A stretch of DNA of 64,000 bases. Source: Erythrobacteraceae bacterium E2-1 Yellow Sea (GTDB lineage Bacteria; Pseudomonadota; Alphaproteobacteria; Sphingomonadales; Sphingomonadaceae). The first letter of the stretch is position 1; the number at the start of each line of letters is the position of its first letter. The DNA lies in contig JADCLP010000006.1 of NCBI GenBank assembly GCA_014983025.1, positions 62,001-126,000 of the forward strand, given 5' to 3'. The position numbers and the translations under genes were made by a program. The notes beneath the pieces are model-generated. The model saw only the letters and a program-made list of their open reading frames with translations, searched no databases and was not told where the DNA came from. Positions 1 to 8,849 of this stretch are shown here, one piece after another.

Positions 1-341
1 TGAATGAAGAAGTTCACGAGGTCGAACTGAAGATCAATCTGACTGCCAAGACCGGCCAGGGCAATGCCTATCTGGTAGAACTGTCCTATTGCGGGCTGAT
101 TGGCATGCGCAACATCCCTGAAGAGCACGCCCATGCGTTCCTATATGCAGAAGCGCCGCGCCTGCTGTTCCCATTCGCACGTCGCGTAATTGCGGACGCC
201 GTGCGTGATGCAGGCTTCCCGCCGATGCTGATCGATCCGATCGACTTCAATGGCCTTTACCTGCAGCAACTTCAGGCGAAGCAGCAGCAGGAAGCTGGCG
301 CAGCGGGCGGCGATATCCCCCCTGCCAGCGGCAACGCCTGA
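1..341 (+). CDS. secB: Protein-export chaperone SecB (5'-truncated)
   Basis: The frame is open from base 3 and has no start in the window, so only the C-terminal two thirds or so is present. SecB is a cytosolic tetrameric chaperone that keeps precursor proteins unfolded and hands them to SecA for Sec export. The visible SecB core includes EVHEVELKIN, the aromatic stretch YLVELSYCGL, and LLFPFARRVIADAVRDAG followed by GFPPMLIDPIDF, which is the family's most conserved C-terminal block. The tail is rich in glutamine and alanine, as in other alphaproteobacterial SecB. It is followed by murJ on the same strand after about 110 bp of non-coding DNA. The identification is firm; only the 5' end is missing. 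Confidence 0.95.
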   Translation, partial: NEEVHEVELKINLTAKTGQGNAYLVELSYCGLIGMRNIPEEHAHAFLYAEAPRLLFPFARRVIADAVRDAGFPPMLIDPIDFNGLYLQQLQAKQQQEAGAAGGDIPPASGNA

Positions 342-358
342 AAATCTGCCAGCATCAC

Positions 359-388
359 CCATGCTGAGCCTGTCGAAGGTTGAGCAGC
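359..388. repeat. REP-like intergenic fragment between secB and murJ
   Basis: This short stretch reads CATGCTGAGCCTGTCGAAGG and continues into GTTGAGCAGC. The wording CTGAGCCTGTCGAAG resembles a palindromic intergenic repeat that I recall being common in Sphingomonadales genomes. Only one imperfect copy is seen here, so the call rests on recognition rather than on copies within the window. The rest of the 342-452 gap shows no gene. Confidence 0.35.
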
Positions 389-452
389 AGCAATTGACCC
401 CCCGTTCGCCGTGCGACATGCTGAAGGCGAACGGTTCGGGATATTGCGCGCA

Positions 453-2018
453 ATGAGCCTGCTGAAAAATGTCGGGACAATCGGCGGACTGACGGCCGTC
501 AGCCGCGTATTTGGCTTTTTGCGCGACATTATGTTGGCCCGTGTGCTGGGGGCTGGCGGCGTGGCGGATGCCTGGCAGCTGGCATTCCAATTGCCCAATC
601 TTTTCCGCAGGCTGTTTGCAGAAGGTGCCTTTGCCAGCGCATTCGTCCCGCTGTTCAATCGCCATATGACAGATGGAGAACCGGCAGCGCAGCGTTTCGC
701 TGCGGAAGTGCTGGCGATCCTGCTGCCCATTTTGGTGCTGTTCGGCGGACTGATGATGTTGGGCATGCCCTGGGTACTGTGGCTGTTCGCCAATGCCGAT
801 CTGCGCAGTGACCCGGAACATTATGCCCTGGCTGTAACCATGGGGCAGATTGCCTTCCCTTATCTGATGTTCATGAGCCTGGCGACTTTGACCGCGGCCG
901 TGCTCAATTCACTGTCACGCTTTGCCGCAGCAGCGGCCGCCCCCATCCTGCTGAATATCTGCCTGCTCGCTGCGCTGTTCTGGGGTGCGTTCCAGCCTCA
1001 GGGGGAGGAAACACGGCAGGCCACCGGCTTTTATCTGGCTGTTGCGGTATCGGTCAGCGGGCTTTTGCAATTGTTGTGGCTTACCTTCTGGATGCGGCGC
1101 GGTGGCTTTTCCATACCCTTCAGCCGCCCCAAAATGACAGCGCGCGTGAAGGAAATGGGCGTCCTGATTATACCCGCTGTATTCGGCGCTGGTGTGTATC
1201 AGATCAGTCGCTTCATCGATCTTGCCTTTATCCGCGGCCTGCCCGACGGATCGCTGACCTATATGGCCATGGCCGATCGCTGGAACCAGCTGCCACTGGG
1301 CATTATCGGCATTGCGCTGGGCACGGCCATATTGCCTGCCCTCAGCCGCTTCATCGCCCGTGAAGAGAGGGAGGAGGCGCAACGCCTGCAATCCAATGCG
1401 ATTGAAATGGCCATGCTGCTGACCGTTCCGGCTGCCGTTGCATTGTTTGTCACAGGCAGCGCGTTCGTGCGCGTGTTCATGCAATCAGGCGCCTTTACCA
1501 TGGAAGATGCGCGGATTACCGGCCTGCTTGTTTCAGGCCTGGTTATCGGTCTGCCCGCATATGTTTTGGTGAAGGTGCTGACGCCCAATTTCTTCGCCCG
1601 CAAGGATACCCGCACTCCCGTGATCACTGCTGCAATCAGCCTGTTGGTGACAATCGGGCTCAACCTGCTGCTGGTGCCGCGCATTGGGGTGCTTTCGCTA
1701 GCGCTGGCCGGATCAGCGGGGGCATGGGTCAATACGGCGCTGCTGTACGGCATATTATCCCGGCGTGGCTATTTCACGCTGACTGGGCGGGTAACCGGGC
1801 GGCTGGTCCGCATAACGCTTGCTGCCCTGCCGATGGGGGCGGCACTTTGGCTGGTGATGCACTATGCCGATGCCTTGTTCACCGGGTCCACAGGTGAACG
1901 GGCGATGTCGATTCTGGCGCTGATTGTGGTGGGCGCCATCAGCTATGGCATATGCGCCGTACTTCTGCGCATACTCGACAAGGCAACCATTCAGCGACTA
2001 ATGCGCCGCCAGGCTTAA
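453..2018 (+). CDS. murJ: Lipid II flippase MurJ (MviN)
   Basis: This is an integral inner-membrane protein of the MOP/MurJ superfamily that moves lipid II across the cytoplasmic membrane for peptidoglycan synthesis. The N-terminus MSLLKNVGTIGGLTAVSRV, the motif GFLRDIMLARVLG and the cytoplasmic FRRLFAEGAFASAFVP segment are diagnostic. The second half carries many hydrophobic segments consistent with 14 membrane helices. The length is 521 residues from the start chosen here, normal for the family. The frame extends 14 codons further upstream to base 411, but the family N-terminus matches ATG 453. It precedes trpS by 15 bp and may be co-transcribed with it. Confidence 0.95.
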   Translation: MSLLKNVGTIGGLTAVSRVFGFLRDIMLARVLGAGGVADAWQLAFQLPNLFRRLFAEGAFASAFVPLFNRHMTDGEPAAQRFAAEVLAILLPILVLFGGLMMLGMPWVLWLFANADLRSDPEHYALAVTMGQIAFPYLMFMSLATLTAAVLNSLSRFAAAAAAPILLNICLLAALFWGAFQPQGEETRQATGFYLAVAVSVSGLLQLLWLTFWMRRGGFSIPFSRPKMTARVKEMGVLIIPAVFGAGVYQISRFIDLAFIRGLPDGSLTYMAMADRWNQLPLGIIGIALGTAILPALSRFIAREEREEAQRLQSNAIEMAMLLTVPAAVALFVTGSAFVRVFMQSGAFTMEDARITGLLVSGLVIGLPAYVLVKVLTPNFFARKDTRTPVITAAISLLVTIGLNLLLVPRIGVLSLALAGSAGAWVNTALLYGILSRRGYFTLTGRVTGRLVRITLAALPMGAALWLVMHYADALFTGSTGERAMSILALIVVGAISYGICAVLLRILDKATIQRLMRRQA

Positions 2019-2033
2019 ACATCAGGACATATC

Positions 2034-3089
2034 ATGCGCGTCGTTTCCGGTATCCAGCCCACGGGCAATCTCCACCTTGGTAATTACCTGGGGGCGATAC
2101 GCAATTGGGTGCAGATGCAGGATGAAATCGATGCCGCTAATCGCGCTCAAGTAGCCGGAGGCGGTAGCGCGGACAAAAATCAGTGTCTGTTCTTTCTGGC
2201 TGATCTGCACGCCATCTCCATGCCGCATAACCCGGCAGAACTGGCCGCCGCCACGCTGGAAATGACGGCAGCACTTGTTGCCTGCGGGATCGATCCGCAA
2301 CGATCGGTCCTGTTCAACCAGGCGCAGGTCCCGGCTCATTCTGAACTGCAATGGCTGTTGAACGGCACGGCACGGATGGGCTGGCTGAACCGCATGACGC
2401 AGTTCAAGGACAAAAGCGGCAAGAACCGCGAAGGGGCGAGCGTTGCCCTGTTCACCTATCCCGTGCTGCAGGCCGCAGACGTATTACTGTACCAGGCCAC
2501 GCATGTGCCAGTGGGTGATGACCAGAAGCAGCATCTGGAACTGGCCCGTGACATTGCGCAGAAGTTCAACAATGACTTTGCATCAGAAGACGCACCAGTC
2601 TTCACTCTGCCCGACCCCTATATCCCGCCGCAAGCCGCACGAATCATGAGCCTGCGGGATGGCACGGCCAAAATGTCCAAATCCGATCCCAGCGATATGA
2701 GCCGCATCAATCTGGCCGATGATGCCGATGAAATCATGAAAAAGGTGAAGAAGGCCAAGACTGACCCCGAACCATTGCCTTCCGAAACTGCCGGGTTGGA
2801 AGGGCGACCAGAGGCGCTGAACCTTGTCAGCATTTATGGTGCGCTGTCGAACCAATCCACTGAAGAAATCTTGCGTGAGTTTGGCGGCGAAGGTTTTGGC
2901 AAGTTCAAGCCTGCACTGGGCGAATTGCTGGTTGAAACGCTCAGCCCTATCTCCGTACGTTTCCGTGAATTGAAGCAGGATCGTGAAGCATTGGATGCCA
3001 TTCTGGCGCGCGGCGCGGCGCAGGCACGTGAAATCGGCGTGCCTACGTTGAATGCGGCCTACAAGGCTTTGGGGCTGGTGCGCGGGTGA
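2034..3089 (+). CDS. trpS: Tryptophanyl-tRNA synthetase
   Basis: This class I aminoacyl-tRNA synthetase charges tRNA-Trp with tryptophan in the cytosol. The HIGH-type signature appears as TGNLHLGN at residues 10-18 and the KMSKS loop as KMSKSDPS at 213-220. Other class markers are the segment FLADLHAISMPH and the block YPVLQAADVLLY. The protein has 351 residues, slightly longer than the usual 330-340 because of an insertion around residues 30-50 before the FLADLH strand. It lies 15 bp after murJ on the same strand. A small inverted repeat follows at 3099-3114 but lacks a T-tract. Confidence 0.97.
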   Translation: MRVVSGIQPTGNLHLGNYLGAIRNWVQMQDEIDAANRAQVAGGGSADKNQCLFFLADLHAISMPHNPAELAAATLEMTAALVACGIDPQRSVLFNQAQVPAHSELQWLLNGTARMGWLNRMTQFKDKSGKNREGASVALFTYPVLQAADVLLYQATHVPVGDDQKQHLELARDIAQKFNNDFASEDAPVFTLPDPYIPPQAARIMSLRDGTAKMSKSDPSDMSRINLADDADEIMKKVKKAKTDPEPLPSETAGLEGRPEALNLVSIYGALSNQSTEEILREFGGEGFGKFKPALGELLVETLSPISVRFRELKQDREALDAILARGAAQAREIGVPTLNAAYKALGLVRG

Positions 3090-3218
3090 ACAGTTTTCTG
3101 AACGACCCCGTTCAATACCTGTTCAGGCCATCTACTTTACAACACGCCCTGTCGATGACAGCCTGTCATGGCACCGGGAGGTCCGTTTGCGCGTCGAATA
3201 ATTCCGAAGGGTAAGCAA

Positions 3219-3917
3219 ATGAATTACAATGTGAAAAGCAAAACCCGCCTCCTCAAGCTGGCGAGTGTGCCAATTTTACTAGCTGGCCTTGCCGCTTGCG
3301 CCACCCCATTCAAAGCAGATGTATCGCGTTTCCAATCCCAATTGCCCGCCCCTGAAGGTGAAAGTTTCGCTGTGGTTGCTGACGATCCAGCACTGGCAGG
3401 CGGGCTGGAATTTACCACATATGCCGACCAGGTAGAGGCACAAATGGAGCGGCTAGGTTATGTCCAGGCGCCATCGCCTGACAATGCAACCCTGCTGGTG
3501 CGCTTTGATTACGGGGTCGACAATGGCCGTGAAAAACTGCGCTCTACACCCAGCAGCTTCCATGATCCTTTCTGGGACCCTTGGTATCGTTCACGGCTCT
3601 ATTACGGATCAAGCTATTATTACCGGCCGCGTGGCCTTTGGAGCTATGGCTTCTATGACCCCTGGTTCAATGACAGCAGGGTAGAAAGCTACACCATCTA
3701 TACCAGTGGGATTGATCTGAAGATTGACCGTGTTGGAACGGGTGAACGCCTGTTCGAAGGCAAGGCGCAGGCCGTATCCACATCCAACCGGCTGCAATAT
3801 CTGGTGCCCAATCTGGTTGAGGCGATGTTCACGGACTTCCCCGGCAATTCGGGTGAAACGCTGCGCATCACCATCAAGCCGGAAGAAACCAAGGTGCGGC
3901 GGGTCGACAAGGATTGA
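3219..3917 (+). CDS. DUF4136-type lipoprotein
   Basis: The protein has a basic N-terminus, a hydrophobic stretch and a lipobox LAGLAAC near residue 28, so it is predicted to be lipidated and held in the cell envelope. The body carries the DUF4136 pattern: the VDNGREKLRSTPSSFHDP region, a Tyr/Trp/Gly-rich middle segment (residues about 110-150), and the ending LVEAMFTDFPGNSGETLRI. The start at 3219 was preferred to upstream alternatives because GGGTAAG precedes it and the signal peptide begins there. Its function is unknown. A clear paralogue lies at 30143-30766 and shares the FPGN-GET ending. A strong terminator follows. Confidence 0.8.
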   Translation: MNYNVKSKTRLLKLASVPILLAGLAACATPFKADVSRFQSQLPAPEGESFAVVADDPALAGGLEFTTYADQVEAQMERLGYVQAPSPDNATLLVRFDYGVDNGREKLRSTPSSFHDPFWDPWYRSRLYYGSSYYYRPRGLWSYGFYDPWFNDSRVESYTIYTSGIDLKIDRVGTGERLFEGKAQAVSTSNRLQYLVPNLVEAMFTDFPGNSGETLRITIKPEETKVRRVDKD

Positions 3918-3940
3918 CCACGGTACTCAACGCATATTGA

Positions 3941-3969
3941 AAGGGCGGCCCATTGGGCCGCCTTTTTTT
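3941..3969 (+). terminator. Intrinsic terminator after DUF4136 lipoprotein gene
   Basis: The arms GGCGGCCCA and TGGGCCGCC form a near-perfect GC-rich hairpin followed by seven T residues. It ends the preceding lipoprotein transcript. Confidence 0.9.
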
Positions 3970-4042
3970 GCGCCACCAGTTTAACCTCTTTTCCCGGATT
4001 TTGTGCTAGGTGCAGAGCATCACGCCGAAATGGAGGCAATGC

Positions 4043-4432
4043 TTGAGCAAAGTATCTATCCAGCGTTCAGTCTGGCTTACGGTGCTGCTGACGGCTGGTG
4101 CAGCTTGCAGCCCACCTGATGGGGGTGATGTGCTCGATGGGTTGAACTTGACCTCATCGCAGCGCGCCACTGCCGATGCTTTGATCGAAGGGCAGCTGAA
4201 AGCCTCTGCAATTCCCATGCTTCGCAAGCGCGATTATCTGGCAGCAGCATGCTATGCAAAAAAGGTAGATATGCCATCGCACATGGGCAATGCCCACCGC
4301 GCCTATCTCGCAAATTTTGAAGAGGCGGATAAGGATTATTATGGCTTTTTCGCCAAACAGGGGCTGTACGAGGAGACCGCCTATTCCGTGTTTGAGCGTT
4401 ACGAAGCCGCTATGAAGCAATGCAGCCTATAG
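4043..4432 (+). CDS. Small predicted lipoprotein of unknown function
   Basis: I do not recognise this protein. It starts with a basic/hydrophobic segment (MSKVSIQRSVWLTVLLTAG) followed by AAC-SPPDGG, which looks like a lipoprotein signal peptide although the -3 residue is not the usual Leu. The mature part is about 105 residues, helical and charged, with KRDYLAAACYAKKVDMP and an EEADKDYYGFFAKQG segment. The TTG start at 4043 was chosen because GGAGG sits six bases upstream; the in-frame ATG at 4010 has no such site. It lies alone between a terminator and the convergent dut gene. It is probably a real gene, with the role open. Confidence 0.6.
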   Translation: MSKVSIQRSVWLTVLLTAGAACSPPDGGDVLDGLNLTSSQRATADALIEGQLKASAIPMLRKRDYLAAACYAKKVDMPSHMGNAHRAYLANFEEADKDYYGFFAKQGLYEETAYSVFERYEAAMKQCSL

Positions 4433-4448
4433 TTCAGCATATTGTTCC

Positions 4449-4910
4449 TCAGCGTAGCTTTTCATGCCCGCCTGTTGAACCAAAGCCGCCTGCACCGCGC
4501 GCTGTATCATCCAGCTTATCCACCTCGGCCCATGCGGCCTGCGTCACCGGGGCCAGTACCAGTTGCGCCACACGGTCGCCACGCGCGATCGGGAAGGGTT
4601 CGCTGCCGTGATTGATCATGATCACTTTCAGTTCGCCGCGATAATCGCTGTCTATGGTGCCTGGGGTGTTGGGCACGGTTATGCCGTGTTTCAACGCCAG
4701 CCCTGAACGCGGACGGACCTGAATTTCGTAGCCTTGTGGAATCGCCACAGCCAGACCGGTCGCCACTGCATGGCGCGCACCCGGAGCCAGCGTCACATCT
4801 TCTGCAGAAACGATATCCATGCCCGCCGCGCCTGACGTGGCATAATGCGGCAGGTCCAGTCCTTCACCATGCGGCAGGCGTTTCACCTGAACCGCAACCA
4901 AATCATTCAT
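4449..4910 (-). CDS. dut: dUTP diphosphatase
   Basis: This homotrimeric dUTPase hydrolyses dUTP to dUMP and pyrophosphate, which keeps uracil out of DNA and supplies dUMP for thymidylate synthesis. All five family motifs are visible in order: [28 protein letters not shown] with its catalytic Asp, RGDRVAQLV, and the C-terminal glycine-rich [10 protein letters not shown] arm that closes over the substrate. The length from ATG 4910 is 153 residues, typical for bacterial Dut. The ATG overlaps the end of coaBC by 8 bp, so the pair is translated as a unit, an arrangement common in proteobacteria. Confidence 0.96.
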   Translation of the reverse strand: MNDLVAVQVKRLPHGEGLDLPHYATSGAAGMDIVSAEDVTLAPGARHAVATGLAVAIPQGYEIQVRPRSGLALKHGITVPNTPGTIDSDYRGELKVIMINHGSEPFPIARGDRVAQLVLAPVTQAAWAEVDKLDDTARGAGGFGSTGGHEKLR

Positions 4911-6657
4911 CAGTATCTGTCCTGTCCAAAGCTGCGGCCACACGCTCCATCAGAGCAATGGCCACTTCCAGCTTGGGCATTTCTTCCAGGCTTTCAACTC
5001 CATCGCCTGAAATGATGTGGACACGATTGTTATCGCCACCCATTACATCTCCTGATACGTCATTGGCGACGATCCAGTCGGCGGCCTTGCGCTTGCGCTT
5101 GGCCTTGGCGTGGTTGATTACATCCTCTGTCTCAGCAGCGAAACCAACCACCAGCTTGGGCCGTTTGTCAGAAGCAGCAACATTGGTGAGAATGTCGGGG
5201 TTTTCTGTCAGCACCAGCGCCGGCGGGGCTGATCCGCGCTTCTTCATCTTTTCAGCGCGATAATCCTTGGGTCTCCAGTCCGCGACCGCAGCCACCATGA
5301 TTGCAGCATCAGCTGGCAAAGCTTCGCGTACGGCCTTGGCCATCTGGTCTGCTGATTCAACATCGATCCGATCAACGCCCTTGGGCGTTTGCAGCGCAAC
5401 CGGGCCAGACACGAGCGTAACCTTTGCCCCAAGAGCGGCAGCGGCCGCTGCAATGGCATAGCCCTGCTTGCCCGAAGAACGGTTGGCGATGTACCGGACG
5501 GGATCGATCCCTTCCCAGGTCGGACCTGCGGTGACAAGCAGGTGACGCCCCTTGAGCGGACGATGCCCCTTCTTCACGCCCAGGCTTTCACCCGCCAACG
5601 CATCTTCAGAAATTTCGGCCACATCTTCAGGCAGCTCAACACCGCCTTCGCCATCTTCTCCTGCCGGAATTGCGGAACCCTCACCCTCGAACGGTTCAGG
5701 CGCTGCTCCACCTTCCTTGACTGTGTGATTGATCGCTTCAGGATCGGTCGGCGGGGCTGCACTTGCGCCACCCTTTTGCGCCAGCAATGGCCCACCCGCA
5801 ACAGGCACATCGGATTCCTGCGTCTCGTCTAGTTGAGGAGCTGCATCAGCTTCTTCCTCTGCCTCTGCCTCTGCCTCGGCAGCGGCCGCAGCTGCTTCCT
5901 CCTCGGCCAGATATTCTGCCTCAATCTCTTCCGCACTGCGCTTGGGAGTGGAGCGAGTAATAATGGAGGAAAGCAAGCCACCCAGCCCACCACCCCTGGG
6001 TACAACTTCGGGTTCAGGCTCAAGCGCTTCGATTTCCACTTCGGCTTCGGGTTCTGATACCGGCTCTGCAACGGGCGCTGCTGCTGCAGGCGCAGCGGGC
6101 ACCTCCACCTCTATGCCGAAATGTCCGGCAATCGCTGCCCAGATCGCTTGTGGTTCTGGCAATCTGCCATAACCGAATTCGCCGCAAGCCATCGGGCCTT
6201 CATCAGGATGCAGCACGTTCACGCCTGCCTGTTTCAGCCAGGTCACATTGCGCTGAGTCGCCTCATGTTCCCACATGCGTACATTCATGGCGGGCACAGC
6301 CATCACCGGCTTATCCGTCGCCAGGATCAGCGTTGTCGCCAGATCATCGGCAATCCCAGTCGCCATCTTGGCCATCAGATCGGCCGTAGCAGGGCATACA
6401 ACCACAAGATCTGCCTCTCGGCTCAACTGGATGTGCCCCATTTCGGCTTCGTTCTTAAGGTCCCACAAAGTAGTATGAACCGGGTTTTCGGACAGTGCGG
6501 CCAGCGCCATGGGCGTAACGAATTGCTGCCCGCCTTCTGTCACCACGCAAGTCACATCGCCGCCACCCTTGCGGATCAGGCGAACGAGCTCACACGATTT
6601 GTAGGCTGCGATGCCGCCGCCCACAATCAGCAGGATCTTCGGATGTGCCGCGCTCAT
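4903..6657 (-). CDS. coaBC: Bifunctional CoaBC with an unusually long acidic linker
   Basis: This enzyme makes 4'-phosphopantetheine in CoA synthesis. The N-terminal CoaC domain (residues about 1-185) is the FMN-dependent phosphopantothenoylcysteine decarboxylase, with [18 protein letters not shown] and [12 protein letters not shown]. The C-terminal CoaB domain (from about 370) is the CTP-dependent phosphopantothenate-cysteine ligase, with [28 protein letters not shown] and the Lys-rich MKKRG loop. Between them lie about 180 residues of Ala/Glu/Pro-rich low-complexity sequence, so the protein has 584 residues where about 400 is usual. ATG 6657 was chosen because the flavin-binding strand begins just after it. 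It overlaps dut. Confidence 0.95.
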   Translation of the reverse strand: MSAAHPKILLIVGGGIAAYKSCELVRLIRKGGGDVTCVVTEGGQQFVTPMALAALSENPVHTTLWDLKNEAEMGHIQLSREADLVVVCPATADLMAKMATGIADDLATTLILATDKPVMAVPAMNVRMWEHEATQRNVTWLKQAGVNVLHPDEGPMACGEFGYGRLPEPQAIWAAIAGHFGIEVEVPAAPAAAAPVAEPVSEPEAEVEIEALEPEPEVVPRGGGLGGLLSSIITRSTPKRSAEEIEAEYLAEEEAAAAAAEAEAEAEEEADAAPQLDETQESDVPVAGGPLLAQKGGASAAPPTDPEAINHTVKEGGAAPEPFEGEGSAIPAGEDGEGGVELPEDVAEISEDALAGESLGVKKGHRPLKGRHLLVTAGPTWEGIDPVRYIANRSSGKQGYAIAAAAAALGAKVTLVSGPVALQTPKGVDRIDVESADQMAKAVREALPADAAIMVAAVADWRPKDYRAEKMKKRGSAPPALVLTENPDILTNVAASDKRPKLVVGFAAETEDVINHAKAKRKRKAADWIVANDVSGDVMGGDNNRVHIISGDGVESLEEMPKLEVAIALMERVAAALDRTDTDE

Positions 6658-6796
6658 GGTGTCATTCCCATCGCAGCGGCCTGCCAAACGCACATTCTTG
6701 GGCGAGCTCCCCTATTCAAAAACCTGTAGCCATGCCTTTACGGCACAGACGTACCCCGGCACTACCTGCAACATAGTGGTTAAATTTTGCCTAGCG

Positions 6797-6823
6797 TAAA
6801 GTTTTCCGACAGGCCAAACTTTA
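6797..6823. promoter_or_regulatory. Inverted repeat upstream of the DUF4345 gene
   Basis: Perfect 8-bp arms TAAAGTTT and AAACTTTA are separated by 11 bp. The repeat ends 25 bp before the ATG at 6849, in the divergent gap between coaBC and the DUF4345 gene. It could be an operator or a leader hairpin. No regulator gene lies next to it. Confidence 0.5.
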
Positions 6824-6848
6824 TGGTAATTTATGAGGAGATAAACCG

Positions 6849-7253
6849 ATGTTGGTCATTTTGCGGGCGCTGGTGCTGTTGGCGGGCATATTTTTTGTAT
6901 TGAAAGGTGCCGATTTTTTGATTGATCCCGCAGGTGCAGGCAGCGATTTCGGCATGCATGCGGCAGGAATTGCCGGGCTGGCGTCAATCCGCGCAGATAT
7001 GACCGCATTTTTCCTGATTGTGGGTGTGGGCCTGGTATGGGGCGGATGGGCACGCAAGGGGGATCCGCTGCTGGTCTCCGCCGCATTGATGGGTATCGCC
7101 CTGTTCGGAAGACTGGTCAGCCTGCTGGTTGATGGCCCCTATGATCATTTCTGGGCACCCATGCTGGTTGAAGCAGTGGTCGCCGTTCTGGCACTGATCG
7201 GCAGCCGCATGCTGCCGCATCACGCCTTTGAACCGGAAGATGACGAAGGCTGA
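6849..7253 (+). CDS. DUF4345-like small membrane protein
   Basis: This 134-residue protein is predicted to cross the membrane four times: residues about 3-21, 50-70, 78-95 and 105-122. It has the pattern of DUF4345, with a GADFLIDPAGAG motif after the first helix, ADMTAFFLIVGVGLVWGG in the second and LLVDGP before the last. Its function is unknown. GAGGAG lies a few bases before the ATG, which supports the start. The gene stands alone, divergent from coaBC and convergent with ubiB. The tail is acidic and probably cytoplasmic. Confidence 0.75.
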   Translation: MLVILRALVLLAGIFFVLKGADFLIDPAGAGSDFGMHAAGIAGLASIRADMTAFFLIVGVGLVWGGWARKGDPLLVSAALMGIALFGRLVSLLVDGPYDHFWAPMLVEAVVAVLALIGSRMLPHHAFEPEDDEG

Positions 7254-7277
7254 GAGGGGAGCTTAACTTAGCCTACC

Positions 7278-8849
7278 CTACCCTACCCAGCCCAGAGACA
7301 TCGCACCAGCCAATCCGCACGCCCCCAGCGCTGCGGCAAGCAGATATCCTGCCCAGGTCCAGCTGGAACTGTCGCGCTGATCCCACATCAACTTGATGTC
7401 CGGCAGCGGCGGCGGTTCAGGCGCACCACCTTTGGCCGGGAAGCGATCCTCTATGCGCCGCAGCAGATCGGGCAGGCGCAGCAGGGTCTGCGTGTCTTCA
7501 CGCAGCCGATCAGCCAGCGCCGCCTCTGGCCCCAATTCGTCCCTGATCCAGCTGCGAACATAGGGCGCACTGACATCCCACATATTGATGGCCGGGTTCA
7601 ACTGCGTGGCGATCCCTTCCACCATCACCATCGTCTTTTGCAGCAACAGCAGATGCGGTTGGGTCTGCATGTCAAAATCGCGAGTGATCGCAAACAACCC
7701 ATCCAGCATCTGGCCAACAGACAATTCGCTCACCGGCTTGCCGCGCATGGGTTCCCCCACAGCGCGCAATGCGGTCGCAAATTCATCCACCGAATGATAG
7801 CTGGGCACATATTGCGCCTCAAAATGAATCTCGGCCACGCGGCGATAATTACCCGTGGTCAGACCGTAGAGAATCTCTGCCAGCCATTGCCTTGCACGCC
7901 GGTCAATCCGACCCATAATGCCGAAATCGATCGCCACGATCGTGCCATCATCTTCGACAAACAGATTGCCCTGATGCATATCGGCATGGAAAAACCCGCC
8001 GCTGATCGCCTGGTTGAGGAATGCCAGCACCAACCGTGACGCCAGTTCCGGCAGATCATGTCCGCGTGCCTTCAGCTCTTCCACATTGCTGATCTTGACG
8101 CCATCGACCCATTCGACAGTCATCACACGGCCATTGGTGCGATCCCAATCGACTGCAGGAATGCGATAGCCATCTATCGCCTTCATCGCTTCTGCCAGTT
8201 CCGAAGCTGAGGCAGCTTCTCGCCGCAAATCCAGCTCTCTATCGGTCCATCGTTTGAAATTGGCGATGGTCAGACGCGGTCGCAGGCGAGCTGCCTCTCC
8301 CCCCATTGCCTCCACATGGGCAGCGGCCCATTCATAGGTCGCAATATCACGTTCAAACTTTTCACGGATGCCGGGGCGAAGCACCTTGATCGCCACGCTG
8401 CGGCCATCGGCGGTCACCCCCTTATGCACTTGCGCGATGGAGGCCGCACCAACAGGTTCAGGATCAATAGAGGTAAACAGGGCGCTGATGGGCTGGCCAA
8501 AACTCGCCTCTATAGCAGCCTCTATCGCGGCAAAGGGCACAGGCGGCAGGCTGTCCTGCAGGCTCAAGAGATTGCGCGCGGCATCCTCGCCCACCAAATC
8601 AGGGCGGGTGGCCAGCGTCTGCCCCAGCTTGATCGCGGCCGGGCCTATATCCTGAAATGCGCCAGCATAATCTGGCAATTGGGGCTGGAACGTTCCGAAA
8701 CGCGCCAGCCGTGTCAATCGCTTTACCGGAGGCGGCGTGTTTGGATCACGTTCAATCCCACGCAACGCGCCGTGGCGGGCCAGCGTGCGACCCCATTTAA
8801 GAAGCCGCCAGATATGGGTACTGGGCCGCGTCACCTTTATATTTTCCAA
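7278..8849 (-). CDS. ubiB: Ubiquinone biosynthesis accessory kinase-like protein UbiB
   Basis: UbiB is a member of the ABC1/ADCK atypical kinase family needed for ubiquinone synthesis; it works with membrane-bound precursors through an ATPase-like activity. The family KxGQ motif is seen in IKLGQTLATRPDLVGED. It is followed by the Ala-rich nucleotide loop VGAASIAQVH, the lysine in VAIKVLRPG and the catalytic stretch FHADMHQGNLF with DFGIMGRI. A C-terminal hydrophobic helix, AGYLLAAALGACGLAGA, anchors it to the membrane. Its 523 residues are typical. Its start overlaps the ubiE end by 13 bp, so both genes are probably one transcript for quinone synthesis. Confidence 0.95.
   Translation of the reverse strand: MENIKVTRPSTHIWRLLKWGRTLARHGALRGIERDPNTPPPVKRLTRLARFGTFQPQLPDYAGAFQDIGPAAIKLGQTLATRPDLVGEDAARNLLSLQDSLPPVPFAAIEAAIEASFGQPISALFTSIDPEPVGAASIAQVHKGVTADGRSVAIKVLRPGIREKFERDIATYEWAAAHVEAMGGEAARLRPRLTIANFKRWTDRELDLRREAASASELAEAMKAIDGYRIPAVDWDRTNGRVMTVEWVDGVKISNVEELKARGHDLPELASRLVLAFLNQAISGGFFHADMHQGNLFVEDDGTIVAIDFGIMGRIDRRARQWLAEILYGLTTGNYRRVAEIHFEAQYVPSYHSVDEFATALRAVGEPMRGKPVSELSVGQMLDGLFAITRDFDMQTQPHLLLLQKTMVMVEGIATQLNPAINMWDVSAPYVRSWIRDELGPEAALADRLREDTQTLLRLPDLLRRIEDRFPAKGGAPEPPPLPDIKLMWDQRDSSSWTWAGYLLAAALGACGLAGAMSLGWVG

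Noticed and set aside
141-821. Long minus-strand frame opposite secB and murJ
   Set aside because: It is the antisense shadow of two clear genes and has no recognisable protein features.
3099-3114. Inverted repeat TGAACG-N4-CGTTCA after trpS as a terminator
   Set aside because: The stem is only 6 bp and no T-tract follows, so it is not supported as a terminator.
6121-6729. Plus-strand 200-codon frame opposite coaBC
   Set aside because: It is an antisense shadow; its residues reflect the reverse of the CoaC domain codons.
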